From NCBI GenBank assembly GCA_037447655.1, contig JBBHKE010002782.1, forward strand, positions 85,851 through 149,850: 64,000 nucleotides of DNA. Direction: 5' to 3'. Below, in pieces: positions 10,805-22,536 of the stretch. Under the pieces are notes generated by a model. That model did no database searches. It was given only the letters and a program-made list of their open reading frames with translations, and was not told where the DNA came from. Numbering within the stretch: position 1 is the stretch's first letter; the number at the start of each line of letters is the position of its first letter. The DNA is from Zygnema cylindricum (taxonomy: Eukaryota; Streptophyta; Zygnematophyceae; Zygnematales; Zygnemataceae). Both the position numbers and the translations under genes were made by a program.

Positions 10805-12166
10805 TTACTCCCACGTTTGAGCCTCCATTATCGATTTTATCTTGTCATTTGCTGCCTCAATCCAGTGAGTTCTTTCGGTTGATGAGAAGGCCTCTCGGAT
10901 GGTCAGAGGTTCTCCTGAAGTTGAAGAAAATGCAAAATGGGAACCTGATTGCAGACGGCTGCTAGATCTCCTTCCCCCCGGAAATTCTGAGGCGGAGACC
11001 GATGGCTGTCGTGCGTTTTTTGTCTGTCTTGTAACCTGCCTTTGTTGCTCCTGGAGCCTCTCAGCCTGATCATGCTGAGGTTGTACATGATCCTGCTGAT
11101 CGGAAGAAACTTGCTCTGCAATAGGTTGCTGAACCACGGGAAAGTAAGTCGTTTTGAGAGTATCAAAAATGACATATTCCTGAGATTTCATTTCAGCCTG
11201 TTTGTCAGTCATTGTAAATAGATCTGCTAAATCTCCTTCATTTTTTACAATAACATTTCTGGACACCACAATCTTGTTCTTTTCTAGAACATATACCCTA
11301 TATCCTTTTGAATAATCATCATACCCCATGAGGATTCGCGGTAACCCTTTTGGCTCCATTTTCCACGTAGACCGAGAAGTATTTAAGGTAAAGCATTTAC
11401 TCCCAAACACTTTAAAATGACCGACCTGGGGTTTTCTTCCTGTCCATAGTTCAAAAGGTGTTGTGCTAACCGATCTGGACCCAAGTCTATTTTTGATATA
11501 CACTGCACAATTTAGGGCCTCAACCCTGAATTTCATATCTATACTTTTATCAGCAAGCATAGATCTAGCACACTTTGTAACTGTTATATTTAACCTCTCT
11601 GAAACACCATTTTGTTGAGGTGTGTAAGGAACAATTAGCTGACGACTGATGCCTTCATCCAAAAGAAACTTTTTAAATTCATTTGACCTATACTCGCCTC
11701 CATTATCCGATCTGAGTTCCAAAATTGAAGTACCATGGAGCTTTTCCGCCCAAGCTTTGTAGTGTTGAAAGTGTGAAGAAACCTCATTTTTTTCTTTCAT
11801 GAAATACACTTTAGTATATTTGGAAAAATCATCAATAAAAGTCACCATGAAGCGGACCCCCCCAGCAGATGGTATTTGAGCCGGGCCCAACACATCAGAA
11901 TGAACAAGCTGTAAGACCTTCGTTGATCTGTGCTCCGATTCTTGTGGAAAAGGCAGCTTGTGAATCTTCCCCCAAGAGCAGCCATCACATGTTTTAAGTG
12001 GCTGATCTGATAAAGTAACACCCTCTATTTTGCCAGATTTCACCATTTTGTTCAAGCTGTCATAATTAACATGTCCTAGCCTTTTATGCCATAACTCATT
12101 CTCAGACATTACACTTGAGTAGAGAACATCATTTTCTTTAGAATCTGCCATATCCATACGATACAT
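10805..12166 (-). pseudogene. A1 integrase region (copia)
   Basis: An open stretch of 453 codons. It holds the pre-integrase finger (ELWHKRLGHVNYDSL ... CDGCSWGK), the first catalytic Asp in LVHSDVLGP, RSDNGGEYRSNEF with the second Asp, and PQQNGVSERLN with the catalytic Glu. All three are intact here, while A2 has lost the first (NSHVLGP). It ends in a Gln-rich linker and TWE followed by TAA, a stop shared with A2. The upstream part of the element is cut off at 12187 by the E2 insertion and resumes at 35427. Confidence 0.8.
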
Positions 12167-12191
12167 TTTTCTTTTATCTCTAGTTCCTGTG

Positions 12192-13375
12192 TGTCAAGCT
12201 CATGTGCTTTTCAAGCATGACTTTATATCACCAAGGATTTCCGAGCCCCTTTTTCCCTATACGGTCCTCAGAGTACGGATGAGTGAGTGCACCAAGCCGG
12301 ACGAGATCCTTGCATTTCCTAAATTGAGCGGAACGCACTTTATTTGGCGCCAAACGGAGGCCGGATGACAAAGTTCTACCGTCTCAACAATTGCAATTCC
12401 GTTACAAGGAGCCATTTGCCACCAGCCCCCGTGGGGGGTACATTGTGGATTGCCATGTAACTTTTCGGATTTGCATTTAGATTATGCTGGTAGCCGTCAG
12501 TAGGAATTTAGTTCAGTCTCAGCTGACTTTTTCTCCATTTATTACGTTAGGTCAAAGTCTGGCAAGTTAGTGTCATTTTCAGGATTTTGTCTTATAATTG
12601 TGGACCGAATAAATACTTCCGGCTGCAAATCTAGCCGCAGTCCGGAGCACAACTTTTTGCCTCGAGTGTAGTACGGATTAATTTGTCTTATATCAGTTCA
12701 ATTACACTTGCTTGCCGCTCATTGGTTAATAGCGTAGTTTTGACTTTTGGACTCGCAATTTGACAAACTTTGATGTATAAGGCACTTGGGGTCGAAGGAG
12801 ACAGGTTGCTTTTCAGTACTGTCTCCTGTGAAAACCCTCAGAAATTCCAACAAACCTTCTTTTGGAGAATCTTTGTGTTGTTTCGACTCTATTGCCATCT
12901 TGGTTTTGGATTTGTCTTTTGTGGAAGTCACAGTCCGGGCGGGTAGTTGGCAATATCCTCCTTTTTGGGTGATTTTGGACTTTTTGCTGTTTGGAACCGA
13001 GAAGAGTCTGGTCGGTTCCGAGCTGCGGACACCGCAGGTTGCGGGAGTACCATACCTTTTTGACAATACTATCGGGAGAGGGTTCGCCTTTTTCTCATTC
13101 TCATCGTTGATTGCTGGGGTATTTGAGCTTGTTTCTCTACATTTCACATTTTCTATCTTTTATTCTGTTTTCTGGGGCAAGGTGATATTGTTAAATCTGG
13201 AAAGCCAATCATATTTATTTATTTATATATATCTACGTGATAGTATATTTGTGTCTTCATCTAGAGTTCTCTTTGCTTTGGAGTTACGGTTCCAGAGTAA
13301 ACTGAAACCTCTCCCCCAGATCAGGACAGTGGGTTTTTAGGGAACAAATGCTATAGACTTCTTGTAGACAAAGCA
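12192..13375 (+). repeat. E2 terminal block A, first copy
   Basis: A 1184-bp block, repeated at 32193-35133 (apart from element X) and on the minus strand at 44401-45577. It starts TGTCAAGCTCATGTG and ends GACAAAGCA. In both E1 and E2 the internal region follows (AGTACT...). After the second copy in E2, block B follows instead. Short ORFs in it are not conserved as proteins. Confidence 0.75.
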
Positions 13376-13581
13376 CAGTACTGAAAAGCCACCCTCTCAG
13401 CTCGGATTTGAGGGGATAGGAGCTTGAACTTCGGAAGCTCTCTCTTTGGAAGTGAGTTCTAGATATATTCCATATTATTTCTCTCGTTTTCTCTGTCGTC
13501 ATGGGGGGAGGAGAGACTCCGGATAATGGAGCCGGAGAGCAGGGTCGATAGGAGAGGCTTGCCCAGGGGGGAAATACTCAA

Positions 13582-14778
13582 ATGGTCGAGGAGTCTGTAC
13601 CCATGGAGTGCGGATTTGATTCTCCTATCAAGGAACCAGCTTGTGCTTCTTCTCCTCCTCTTCCCCCAGACCTGACTCCCGAACATTACCCTTCCTTGGC
13701 GGAGGCCGCCAGGGCCTATGCTGAGGAAAGGAAGGAAGCCAGGGCTCAGGCCCACGAAAGGAACCGAGTGTCTCCCAGGGCCAGTCCAAAGCGCCAGGCG
13801 CAGAGGGAGCCCCATGTGGGTCCCCTTCCGGAGGTCGGGCTTCACACGCGATCGAGAATTCCCAGGCCGAGATCCAGATTGACCCCGCGGTTTTAAAGGA
13901 TCCACGTCACCCAGGTCGTAAAGAACTCCTCGCACTTCATGACCTCCATGACCTCAAGGTGAAGAAGGAGTTGGTACCGAGAATGGCTCGGACATATCGA
14001 GTCAGAGTGGTTAGACCCGTGGGAGGGGTGGTGGAGATTTTGAGCAGTTCTTCGGAGAGCAGCTTTTCACAATCGGTGCAGGACCAGTCCCCGAGAGCCC
14101 CCTATTCTCTCCCTCCCCTATCTTCCTCTCAAGACACGGCACCCACCAGACCCACCCGAGAAGGTACCTCTTCTCGGCCTCGTAGAGGAGAAGGGGGTAT
14201 CAAGAGGGAAACACGAGATCCATTGAGGGGGAAGAGGTTTGACCACCGTGAAAGCAATGGGAGATTTGCACCGCTTCCCAAGGAGGAGACTTCCCCAACT
14301 TCTATGTCCGCATCAACCGAGAAACTAGCTCCTGCACCACCGCGTGACATCTCACCCGAAGGGTTCTGGCGATCCGAACCAACTTATCTAGAGGTTCCGG
14401 GTACGGGACCAGAAGATTTGTCCGAGGGGTGGTGGTGGACCTGACCCAATGATCCCAAAATCCCGGGAATCGAGATAGCAGATCTTACCAAAGTAGTGGA
14501 AAAAGCCAAGGAACTAGTGGAGGTTCTGAGATCCCAGATACAGGCTACGGCGGGGGCCGGACCCGTCACAATAGATTGGGAGGCCTTAGAGGAAGAGAGG
14601 CGAAAGGCATGGGAACAGGAATTGACGCTCATTAGGGAAGCTCGGCGTAGGACAAGTGGGATTCTTAGCGGAAAGATTCCTCCTACACCAAAGATAGGGC
14701 CGAATTCAGAATTTCCCGCAGCGGGGACTTCACCTCTCGCCAGTACCCAGCGTGAAATGCCTTATTCAGAGCCAAGCG
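13582..14778 (+). pseudogene. E2 N-terminal ORF region, function unknown
   Basis: Fragments at 13582-13896, 13959-14444 and 14496-14778 match the E1 region 44191-41651 on the minus strand. Conserved pieces are PPDLTPEHY, a charged helix (AYAEERKEARAQAHERN), a Ser-rich stretch (VVEILSSSSESS), an Arg/Pro-rich stretch, and a probable coiled coil (KAKELVEVL ... DWEALEEERRKAWEQEL). No known domain was recognised. It precedes the capsid region by about 1.5 kb of element sequence, so it is either a long gag N-terminus or a separate first ORF. It is cut at 14778 by B1. Confidence 0.5.
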
Positions 14779-15809
14779 TGAAACTCTGAGACCTCTATAA
14801 GACCTCAAAGTAGGCAGCTCACACGAAGCCTCTAAGATAACCCTGACCCCTTTGTGTTTCAGCACAAATAACTGCAACCTTGGCAGACAAAAACTCTGAC
14901 CACCTTCACCCGTGTAAAGGCAAGACTCCCTTGTGTCTATAGCAAAAAGAATCTCTGAATTTGCTCCCCTGAGCAGTAAGTTATGAAGAGTCAAAGTTGA
15001 CCTTTTGTACAGGAGCTCTCTCAGAGGGATGGTCTAATCTATCAAAAGTTTCTAAGTCCTATCTCTCTCTAAACTCTATCTACTGAAGTACGGCACCAAT
15101 CATAAGAGTGTATCGTACATAAAGGTACATGTGCCGATGTTATTTGTGTACAGCCATTGTACAACATGGCCAACAAGTCGACACATGTCATTTTTGGATT
15201 TGTTCCCGGAATCCCCAAAGATGCCGAAATCCAATGTGATTGTGCCACGTGGCAATTGATGTGACGTCGACCATAAACCGCCGAAAACTCATTCCACGAT
15301 CTCGGCATGCTTCGTGGCCGTCCGATGAAGTCGGATTACAATCGTGGCCGTCATAAATACTTGCGCACTATTTGTTTCGCCTTCGAAACAAAATGCGCGG
15401 TATCCGTTTCGGATGTTCCGTGGCCGTACATTACAACTGTATCTATGTCTAACTATTCCGTTGAATGAAAATAGGCTACGTATTAACATCTAAATAATTA
15501 CGAAACCTATATGTCCAACCATGATGCCAGACTAACTGGCTAAGGGCTACCGGCTACATTGACTGGCGGTAGGTACCAAGTTCAAATCCTGGGTCCGTCA
15601 ATTTCTATTTTGGTAAATCTACCAAAATCTACAACTCGTAACTCTATCTCTAATCACCATAGGCAGCCATGGCTCTAGCTTCCTCTTCAACCTTCAGTGA
15701 CTGCGACAAGTGTGGGAGCTGAAGAGAGAAGTTAGAGGCAGACTGCCTCGGCTTCTTTTTTGCATTTTGCAAAACCTAGAAAATACTAAAATAACCTTTA
15801 TTTTCTACA
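14779..15809 (-). repeat. B1 3' LTR (family B)
   Basis: 1031 bp, TGTAGAAAATAAAGG ... CTCAGAGTTTCA on the minus strand. It is preceded by the polypurine tract AAATAAGGGTAG. The five bases on its outer side are AAGCG; the matching right-hand duplication was lost in the deletion at 24725. Confidence 0.8.
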
Positions 15810-15834
15810 CTACCCTTATTTTCTAGTCACTCTT

Positions 15835-17385
15835 TTATTTAAGACCACACTTCTCCCGGCAGAAAATTAGTTTAGGGGAAGGGACAGGTTTCGTCATCAT
15901 ATCACCTACCATTTCACTATCTGGTTTATACTCCAAACTGATTATCTTGTTTTCTACTTTCTCCCTAACAAAGCTAAGTCTAATGTCAATGTGTTTGGCT
16001 TTAAAGTGATGTTTAGGATTGGCAAAAATGGCAATGGCAGCTTGATTGTCACAAAACACTTTTTGGGCACCACTCTTAAGATAACCAAGCTCACCAAGCA
16101 AAGACTTGACCCACATTAATTCTTTTACAGCAGAGCAAGAAGCCATGTACTCAGTCTCCATGGTGGACTGAGCAATGACCTTTTGCTGCTTGCTGCTCCA
16201 GCAGCAAGCCCCTTCACCCACATACAATACATATCCAGATGTGCATCTCCTCATAAGAGCATCCCGATAGCTGGCATCACTCCAAGTGGTGATGTCAGTA
16301 TTGTTCCCACCCAAATGCAACCATAGATCCCTAGTCCCTATGAGATATCTAAGGATTCTCTTAGCTGCCTCCCAATCTTTCTTAGTGGGAGAATTCAGAC
16401 TCCTACTTAGTACTCTTACAACTGCGCCTATGTCCGGACGGGTACAATTCATAAAATTTATTAGGCTGCCCACTACTTGTCTATAAGGGATGGTCTGCAT
16501 AAATCTTTTCTCTTCCGGGCCTACCTCATCATCTAAGATTATAATTCCCTCTTCCTCACTCCCCTTACTTCCTTTCTTTAATTCCATAGGAGTGGTACAA
16601 CTATTAGCCTTGTCCATTTGGAATTTTTCTAACATGTTTCCAATGGCCTCTTTTTGAGTTAATCTTATTATCTTTCTATCTCTATCTCTCTCTACCTGAA
16701 TTCCCAAAATATACCTTGCTTCTCCCATATCCTTCATCTCAAATCTTCTTTTTAAATTAATTTTTAACTTATTTATTTTATCCATAGATTTACTTAAAAC
16801 AAGCAAATCATCGACATAAATTGCAATAAAAATAATTCCTTCCTCATCTTCAAACAAATAAATTGAGTATCTGAGCTGATCCGAATATATCCCAAACCTG
16901 TAAGAAACTCATAGAGCTTCTTGTTCCATTGACGCAGCGCCTGTTTTCTGCACATACAAAGATTTGATCAATCGGCATACCTTGCTTTCTTCCCCTTGCT
17001 CCACAAATCCTTCGGGCTATCGCATAAAAATTTCCTCTTCCAACTCTCCATGTAGGAAGGCCGTCTTGATGTCCATCTGATGCACTTCCATATCTTCTGC
17101 TGCCGCCATACTGAGAAGTATCCAAACCAAAGGAAACGTGACGACCGGGGCAAAAGTCTCATCGTAGTCAATTCCCTCTCTCTGGGTAAATCCCTTCGCC
17201 ACTAACCGAGCCTTATAACGCTCAATGGTGTTATCCGGGTTGAGTTTCAGCTTAAATACCCACTTACACCCAATTGGCTTCCTGTCAAGAGGACAATCCA
17301 CCAATTCCCATGTATCGCCCGCCATAATTGAGGCCATCTCCTCGTTAATGGCTGTCTTCCACCGGTTTCTTTCACGACAAGTCAT
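15835..17385 (-). pseudogene. B1 reverse transcriptase and RNase H
   Basis: Fragments 17017-17385 (WKTAINEEMASIMAGDTWEL, GCKWVFKLKLNPDNTIERY) and 15835-16857 (IFIAIYVDDLLVLSKS, TWSDASYRD, QKVIAQSTMETEYMAS, VFCDNQAAIAIFANPKHHF) cover the copia RT and RNase H. The YVDD box is intact. A frameshift near 16850 separates palm from fingers. The chain ends normally at GLK and a stop at 15835-15837. Confidence 0.8.
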
Positions 17386-17400
17386 TGCCTCATTATAAGT

Positions 17401-18990
17401 TTAAGGTTCATCGGGGTGAGACAGTTTGGTTACCTTATTGTTAACTTGTCTCTTTTGTAGTCTTTTGCTTCTTCTTCTTCCTCCCTCAAACTCGGTTGCC
17501 GGAATAGATGGCTCTCTTAGATTCTTCCAAACAGTTTCTACTTCTCCCCTATCCCTTGATTCCGATTCGATTTCCACCACGTCTTCCACTTCGGTTGGAG
17601 TTAATACTAGGGGTTCCACATTTGGGTCCTTCTCGATCTGATCCGTACCTGCAAGATCATCATCTTCTTAAAATCCTAAATAGTTAGGAAGCTCAAAGTC
17701 ATCATATTTTTCTGACTCAAATCTGATTTTGATTGTCTTTGTATGCTTAAAGGGATCTATAGATTTTCCTTCATCCATAACCACTAGATGCTTCACTAGG
17801 ATAATATCCTCTCTTTTGAGATCATAGAGTCTGTATCCTTTTACATCTTCATCATATCCTAGTTGATATCTTGGTTTTCCTTTTGGATCTAACTTCCAGT
17901 TTGACCGATCTGTGTCTAAACTGAACACTTGACTACCGAAAACCTTTAAGTGTGAAAAATCTGGTTTTCGGCCTGTCCATCTCTCATAGGGTGTTTGGCC
18001 TTTAACTGCTGAAGTAACAACTCTATTTTTGAGATAATTTGCACAGTTCATTACTTCGTCCAAAACTTCATTCCTATCTTCTTGTCTGACAGCATACTCC
18101 TAGCACTATCACTCAGTGTTCTATTTATTCTTTCAGCTACAGCGCTCTGCTCACGATTTTCAGGAACTGTCTTTTGGTGTTGCACTCCATCTTCTCTCAG
18201 AAAATCCTCAAACTGGTTAGAGGTATACTCTCCACCATTGTCACTCCTTGCTCTCTTGATTGAGGTTTCATGGAGTTTTTCACTCCATTCTTTATATTGT
18301 TTAAAACATTCCTGAGCCTCTGACTTATTTTTCAAAAAATACCTCCTGGAATACCGAGACCAATCATCGGTGATAGTCATCATAAATCTCTTCCCCCCGG
18401 GCGATGGCACTCTGGCCGACCCCCAAATATTTGTGTGTACTAAATCTAGAATAATTTCTCCCTTAAAGGTGGCAGTTTTTGGGAAACGTAACGTGTGCGC
18501 TTTACCTTGAGCACATCCACTACAATCACTTAGATTCTCACTTTCACCGAACTAAATCCCTTCCACTACTCCCATCTTTTTCATCTCTCTTAACTTATCT
18601 TGATTCACATGCCCAAGCCTCTTATGCCACAACATTATATCATGAACACCAACATAATAAAGTTTCTTCTTTTCATTGCTTAAAATTAGCCTAAACATCC
18701 CTTGGCTACCTTTTTCAGCAGTGAAATAAACTTCCTCCTCAAAACTAGCAGTAAAGACTCCTTTCTTAGTGTTAGTATCAAAACCCTTATCATCTAATGT
18801 AGACGTAGAGATGTGGTTTTTGTTCAGCTCCGGAATAAACAATACATCGGAGAATGTAACTATAGATGTCTTTCCTTCTACTAACACTTTTGATCTACAG
18901 ATCCTACAAGAGTAGTAGTGACTATCCTCCCATCCCCGTACTCTATTTCTACGGTGGGAATCTTTTTTATCTTAGTGAACATGTGTTTAT
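17401..18990 (-). pseudogene. B1 pre-integrase finger and integrase
   Basis: Fragments 18552-18887 (MLWHKRLGHVNQDKLREMKK), 18051-18410 (RSDNGGEYTSNQFEDFLRED, ENREQSAVAERINRTL) and 17668-18063 (NYLKNRVVTSAVKGQTPYERW) make a copia integrase. EQNG has changed to EQSA. Fragment 17401-17619 is the acidic linker to RT. It starts abruptly at the C-type LTR fragment. Confidence 0.75.
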
Positions 18991-19001
18991 CTTTATACAT
19001 G

Positions 19002-19088
19002 TGCAATTCTGTGTCCTCCATTGGACCACAGAATACAGGAAGCCTCTAGATAGTATTTAACTAACCCACTTTAAGCCACAACCACTGC
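19002..19088 (-). repeat. C-type LTR end at the 5' side of B1
   Basis: 87 bp nearly identical (about three differences) to the last part of the C LTR (61264-61350), ending ACAGAATTGCA. It retains the in-LTR gag start ATGGAGGAC. It directly abuts pol of B1, with PBS and gag missing. Confidence 0.7.
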
Positions 19089-20153
19089 TGCCCAAGAAGG
19101 CAAATGTAGAAACTAATGGTTTTATTAGTATTTTCTAGGTCTGAAAAGAAATATAGAAGTCGAGGCAGTCTATCTCTAACTTCTCTCTCTAACTCTCAAA
19201 CTTGTCGCAGTCACTGAGAAATTGGAGAGGAAGCTAGGAGCCATGGCTACCTTGGCTATCCTGAGGTTTACGGGAATTTTATATTAGGGTTTATTTATTT
19301 ATTTAAAAGGTATGTGCCGGCGGCAGGATTTGATCCTTGTACCTACCGGCAGGCAGACAGGAAATAGCCGGTAGCCTTAGCCGTTAAGTCTACCCGTAGT
19401 ATTATGTAATATGTAGTTCGATATTTTTTTAAATGATTATACGTGCGATAAATCATTTAACAGAAATGAATTACGGGATACATAGATCCAATAATATATA
19501 ATGTACGAATTACGGTACAGACAAAAATCAATACCGCGCATTTTTTTCGTAAGTGAAACAAATACCGCGCATGTATTTATTACGGCTACGATTAAATCCG
19601 AATTTAATCGTACGGCCAAGATTAGCGCCGAGATCGCGGAGGAAGATTTCGGCGGTTTGTGGCCATCGCCACATCGGATGACGCGTGGCGAAATTACATT
19701 GGATCGTGGAATATCCGGAGATTATGGCACCAAATCCTGATATGACATGTGTCGACATTTGGGCCATGTCGTACAATGTCCGTACCTAGAGTACACCGGC
19801 AGCTGTACTTTTGCGTACGGAACTCTATTCTGATTGGTTTCGTACATCTGTAGATAGATTCTGTGAGAGAGATAGGACTTAGAAAAATTAGGAGATAGGA
19901 CCCTCTCTCCCAGAGAGCTACTGTACAAAAAGTCAACTCTGACCCTCCATAACTTACTGCTCAGGGGAGCAAATTCAGAGATTCATTTTGCTATCGACTT
20001 AGGGGAGTCTTCTTTTCACAAGGGTGTAGGTGGTCAGGGTTTTTGTCTGCCAAGGTGGCAATTATTTTTGCTGAAACACAAAGGGGTCAGGATTATCCTA
20101 GAGGCTTCTTGGAAGCTATCTACTCTGAGGACTTATAAGGTCTCAGAGTTTCA
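19089..20153 (+). repeat. B2 5' LTR
   Basis: 1065 bp, TGTAGAAACTAATGG ... CTCAGAGTTTCA. It includes a tRNA-like module in antisense (19313-19394) and a short ORF MATLAIL... from 19243 with start context GCCATGG. Confidence 0.8.
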
Positions 20154-20157
20154 GGTT

Positions 20158-21195
20158 ATGGGCCCACCCTCTAGGGTACCAATCTTTAATGGAACTGGTT
20201 TCATATACGGGGAAAGTATGATGATAGGAGCTCTATGCGAAAAAACGTTTTGGGGGATAGAGAGTGGACGGTTGGGGCGTCCATCAAGTCTTGGAATTCT
20301 TTAGTGTTTCGAGGAACCAGATTCACCAGGAAAGAGGATCCACCTTCAACGTAGGAAACAAAAAAATGAGAGGTGGTGGACAAAGGAAAGGAGAAGGAGA
20401 CGATCACACCAATAGCAACTGGTTCGACATTTATGTCACCTATTCCGAGGAATGAGGAGAATGATACTAAAACCTGGGACTTTAACAATATGGCGGCAAA
20501 ACACTTCATCCTACGCCATCTCACTCAAGGACTTGCATGTCCTCATTTGCAGGTAGAAAGGGCATCCGATCTTTGGATGGCTCTCATAGAGATGTACCGA
20601 AGTGGTACGATTCAGCAACAACAGTTGGCTGATCAGAAAGTTAAGGAGTATGTATACAAAGGGGGAAATATGTTGGATTTTTGCAATGAGCTTGCTACAC
20701 TCTTCATGGAGCTAGAGAGTGCGGGAAAAGATTTTAGTGAAAAAGAAAAGGTTAACTGTTTACTGATGAAGTTACCTGATGAGTTCGTGAACATAGTTTA
20801 CCGTGTGCAGGACTTGCCTGACTCAAGGTGGATATGGAACTCAGTGGTAGGGATGATTCTCGTTCAAGAGAATACAATTGAGATCCGAAGGGGAGGAAAG
20901 AGTGGCCAAGCCTTGGCAATAGCAACTGATTAGAGGAACAGAGATTCCCGAAAACCGGTCAGAAACTATGGGGGTAGGGAGCAGAAAAAACAGGCCGACG
21001 AGTTCGAACAAAGGGCTCCCAAAGGTTTATGTCATTTTTGTAAGAAACCAAGGCACTATATGGCAGAGTGCACTAAGCTAACCGAGCTTCGGTAAAAAAA
21101 AAGGGCAGACCGGTGGTACCCCGAGAGGAAAGAAAAAGGCCCTTGTCACACAGGTACTTGAGGCGGAATCCGAGGACGAGGACGATGAGCGCCTT
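20158..21195 (+). pseudogene. B2 gag (copia)
   Basis: It starts at the ATG inside the PBS (20158): MGPPSRVPIFNGTGFIYGE, the copia gag N-terminal fold region. A frameshift near 20300 and a stop at 20931-20933 break it. The body (NNMAAKHFILRHLTQGL ... QQQLADQKVKEYVYKGG) matches the UBN2-type gag domain. Its CCHC knuckle GLCHFCKKPRHYMAECTKL (about 21028-21085) keeps all four ligands, unlike B3, C and D. The in-LTR start seen in B3 is ATA here. Confidence 0.75.
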
Positions 21196-22536
21196 TTGGA
21201 TGAGGAGTTGGAGGCGAAAAACGAGGTCAAAATTCCACGAAGGCAGAAATGTGTTTACGGTGGATTGAAAAGTGAAGCAGGCTGGATTGTAGATTCAGGT
21301 GCCTCCATGCACATGTGTAAGGATAGACACTTGTTCACTAAGATAAGAAATATTCCCACCGTAGAGATAGTGTACGGGGATGGGAGGAAAGTCACCACTT
21401 CTCTTGTAGGATCGGTAGATCTGAAAGTGTTAGTAGAAGGAAAGACATCAATAGTAACATTCGCCGATGTATTGTTTATTCCGGAGCTGAACAAAAACCT
21501 CATCTCTACATCTGTATTAGTGATAAGGATTTTATTTACTAGCACTAAGGAAGGAGTCTTTACTGCTAGTTTTGAGGAGGAAGTCTATTTCATTGTTGAG
21601 AAAGGTAGCCATGGGATGTTAAGGCTGATATTAAGTAATGAAATGAAGAAACTTTATTATGCTGGTGTTCATGATATTATAATGTGGCATACGAGGCTTG
21701 GGCATGTAAATCTAGATAAGTTAAGGGAGATGAAAAAGATGGGAGTGGTGGAAGGGATTCAGTTCAGTGAGAGTGATAATATAAGTGATTATAGTTAGTG
21801 TGCTCAAGGTAAAGCACACAGATTACTCTTTCCTAAAACAACCACCTATAAGGGAGAAAAACTTCTAGATCTAGTACACACAGATATTTGGGGTCCGGCT
21901 AAAGTGCCCTCACCGGGGGGAAAGAGATTTATGATGATTATAACTGATGATTGGTCTCGGTATTCCCGGGTGTATTTTTTGAAAAACAAGTCATAAGCTG
22001 AGGATTGTTTTAGACAATATAAAGCATGGAGCGAAAAACTCCATGAAACTCCAATGAAGAGAGTAAGGAGTGACAATGGTGGAGAGTATACTTCTAACCA
22101 GTTTGAGGATTTTCTGAGGGAAGATGGGGTCCAACACCAAAAGACAGTTCCAGAAAATATGGAACAGAATGGGGTAGCAGAAAGGTTAAATAGAACACTA
22201 AGTGATAGTGATAAAAGTATGTTGTCAGATAAAAAGATAGGAAAAAGATTTTGGGTAGAAGCAATGAACTGCGCTAATTATCTCAAAAATATAGTTCTTA
22301 CTTCAGCTATAAAAGATCAAACACCTTATGAGAGATAGACAGGCTAGAAACCAAACATATCTCACTTAAAGGTTTTCGGCAATCAAGTATTCAGTATAGA
22401 TACAGATCGGTCCAATTGGAAGCTAGATCCTAAAGGAAAACCGGGATACTTATTAGGATATGATGAACATGTTAAAGGATATAGAGTTTATGATCTAAAA
22501 AGGGAATATATAATCTCAGTAAAACATCTAGTAGTT
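21196..22536 (+). pseudogene. B2 protease, pre-integrase finger and integrase
   Basis: GWIVDSGASMHMC carries an intact DSG protease active site. Next come MWHTRLGHVNLDKLREMKK and, after stops at 21796 and 21994, the core RSDNGGEYTSNQFEDF and EQNGVAERLNRTLSDS. A further stop lies at 22336 (PYER followed by TAG). The mutations are mostly single-base nonsense changes. Confidence 0.75.

Larger units (their letters stand above)
14779..19088 (-). mobile_element. B1: truncated copia family-B element with mismatched LTRs
   Basis: Minus-strand copia element. Its 3' LTR (14779-15809) is of B type. Its 5' end retains only 87 bp of a C-type LTR (19002-19088), joined directly to pol at the MHMYKDKHMF region. 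Gag and the protease active site are therefore missing. The joint has microhomology (GCA). B2 begins right at 19089, so it inserted in the 5' LTR of B1. Confidence 0.7.

Noticed and set aside
12786-13340. 184-codon open frame in block A (also 34520-34858 and 44646-45002)
   Set aside because: The reading frame is not kept over the three copies of block A and the protein shows no motif; it is non-coding terminal repeat.
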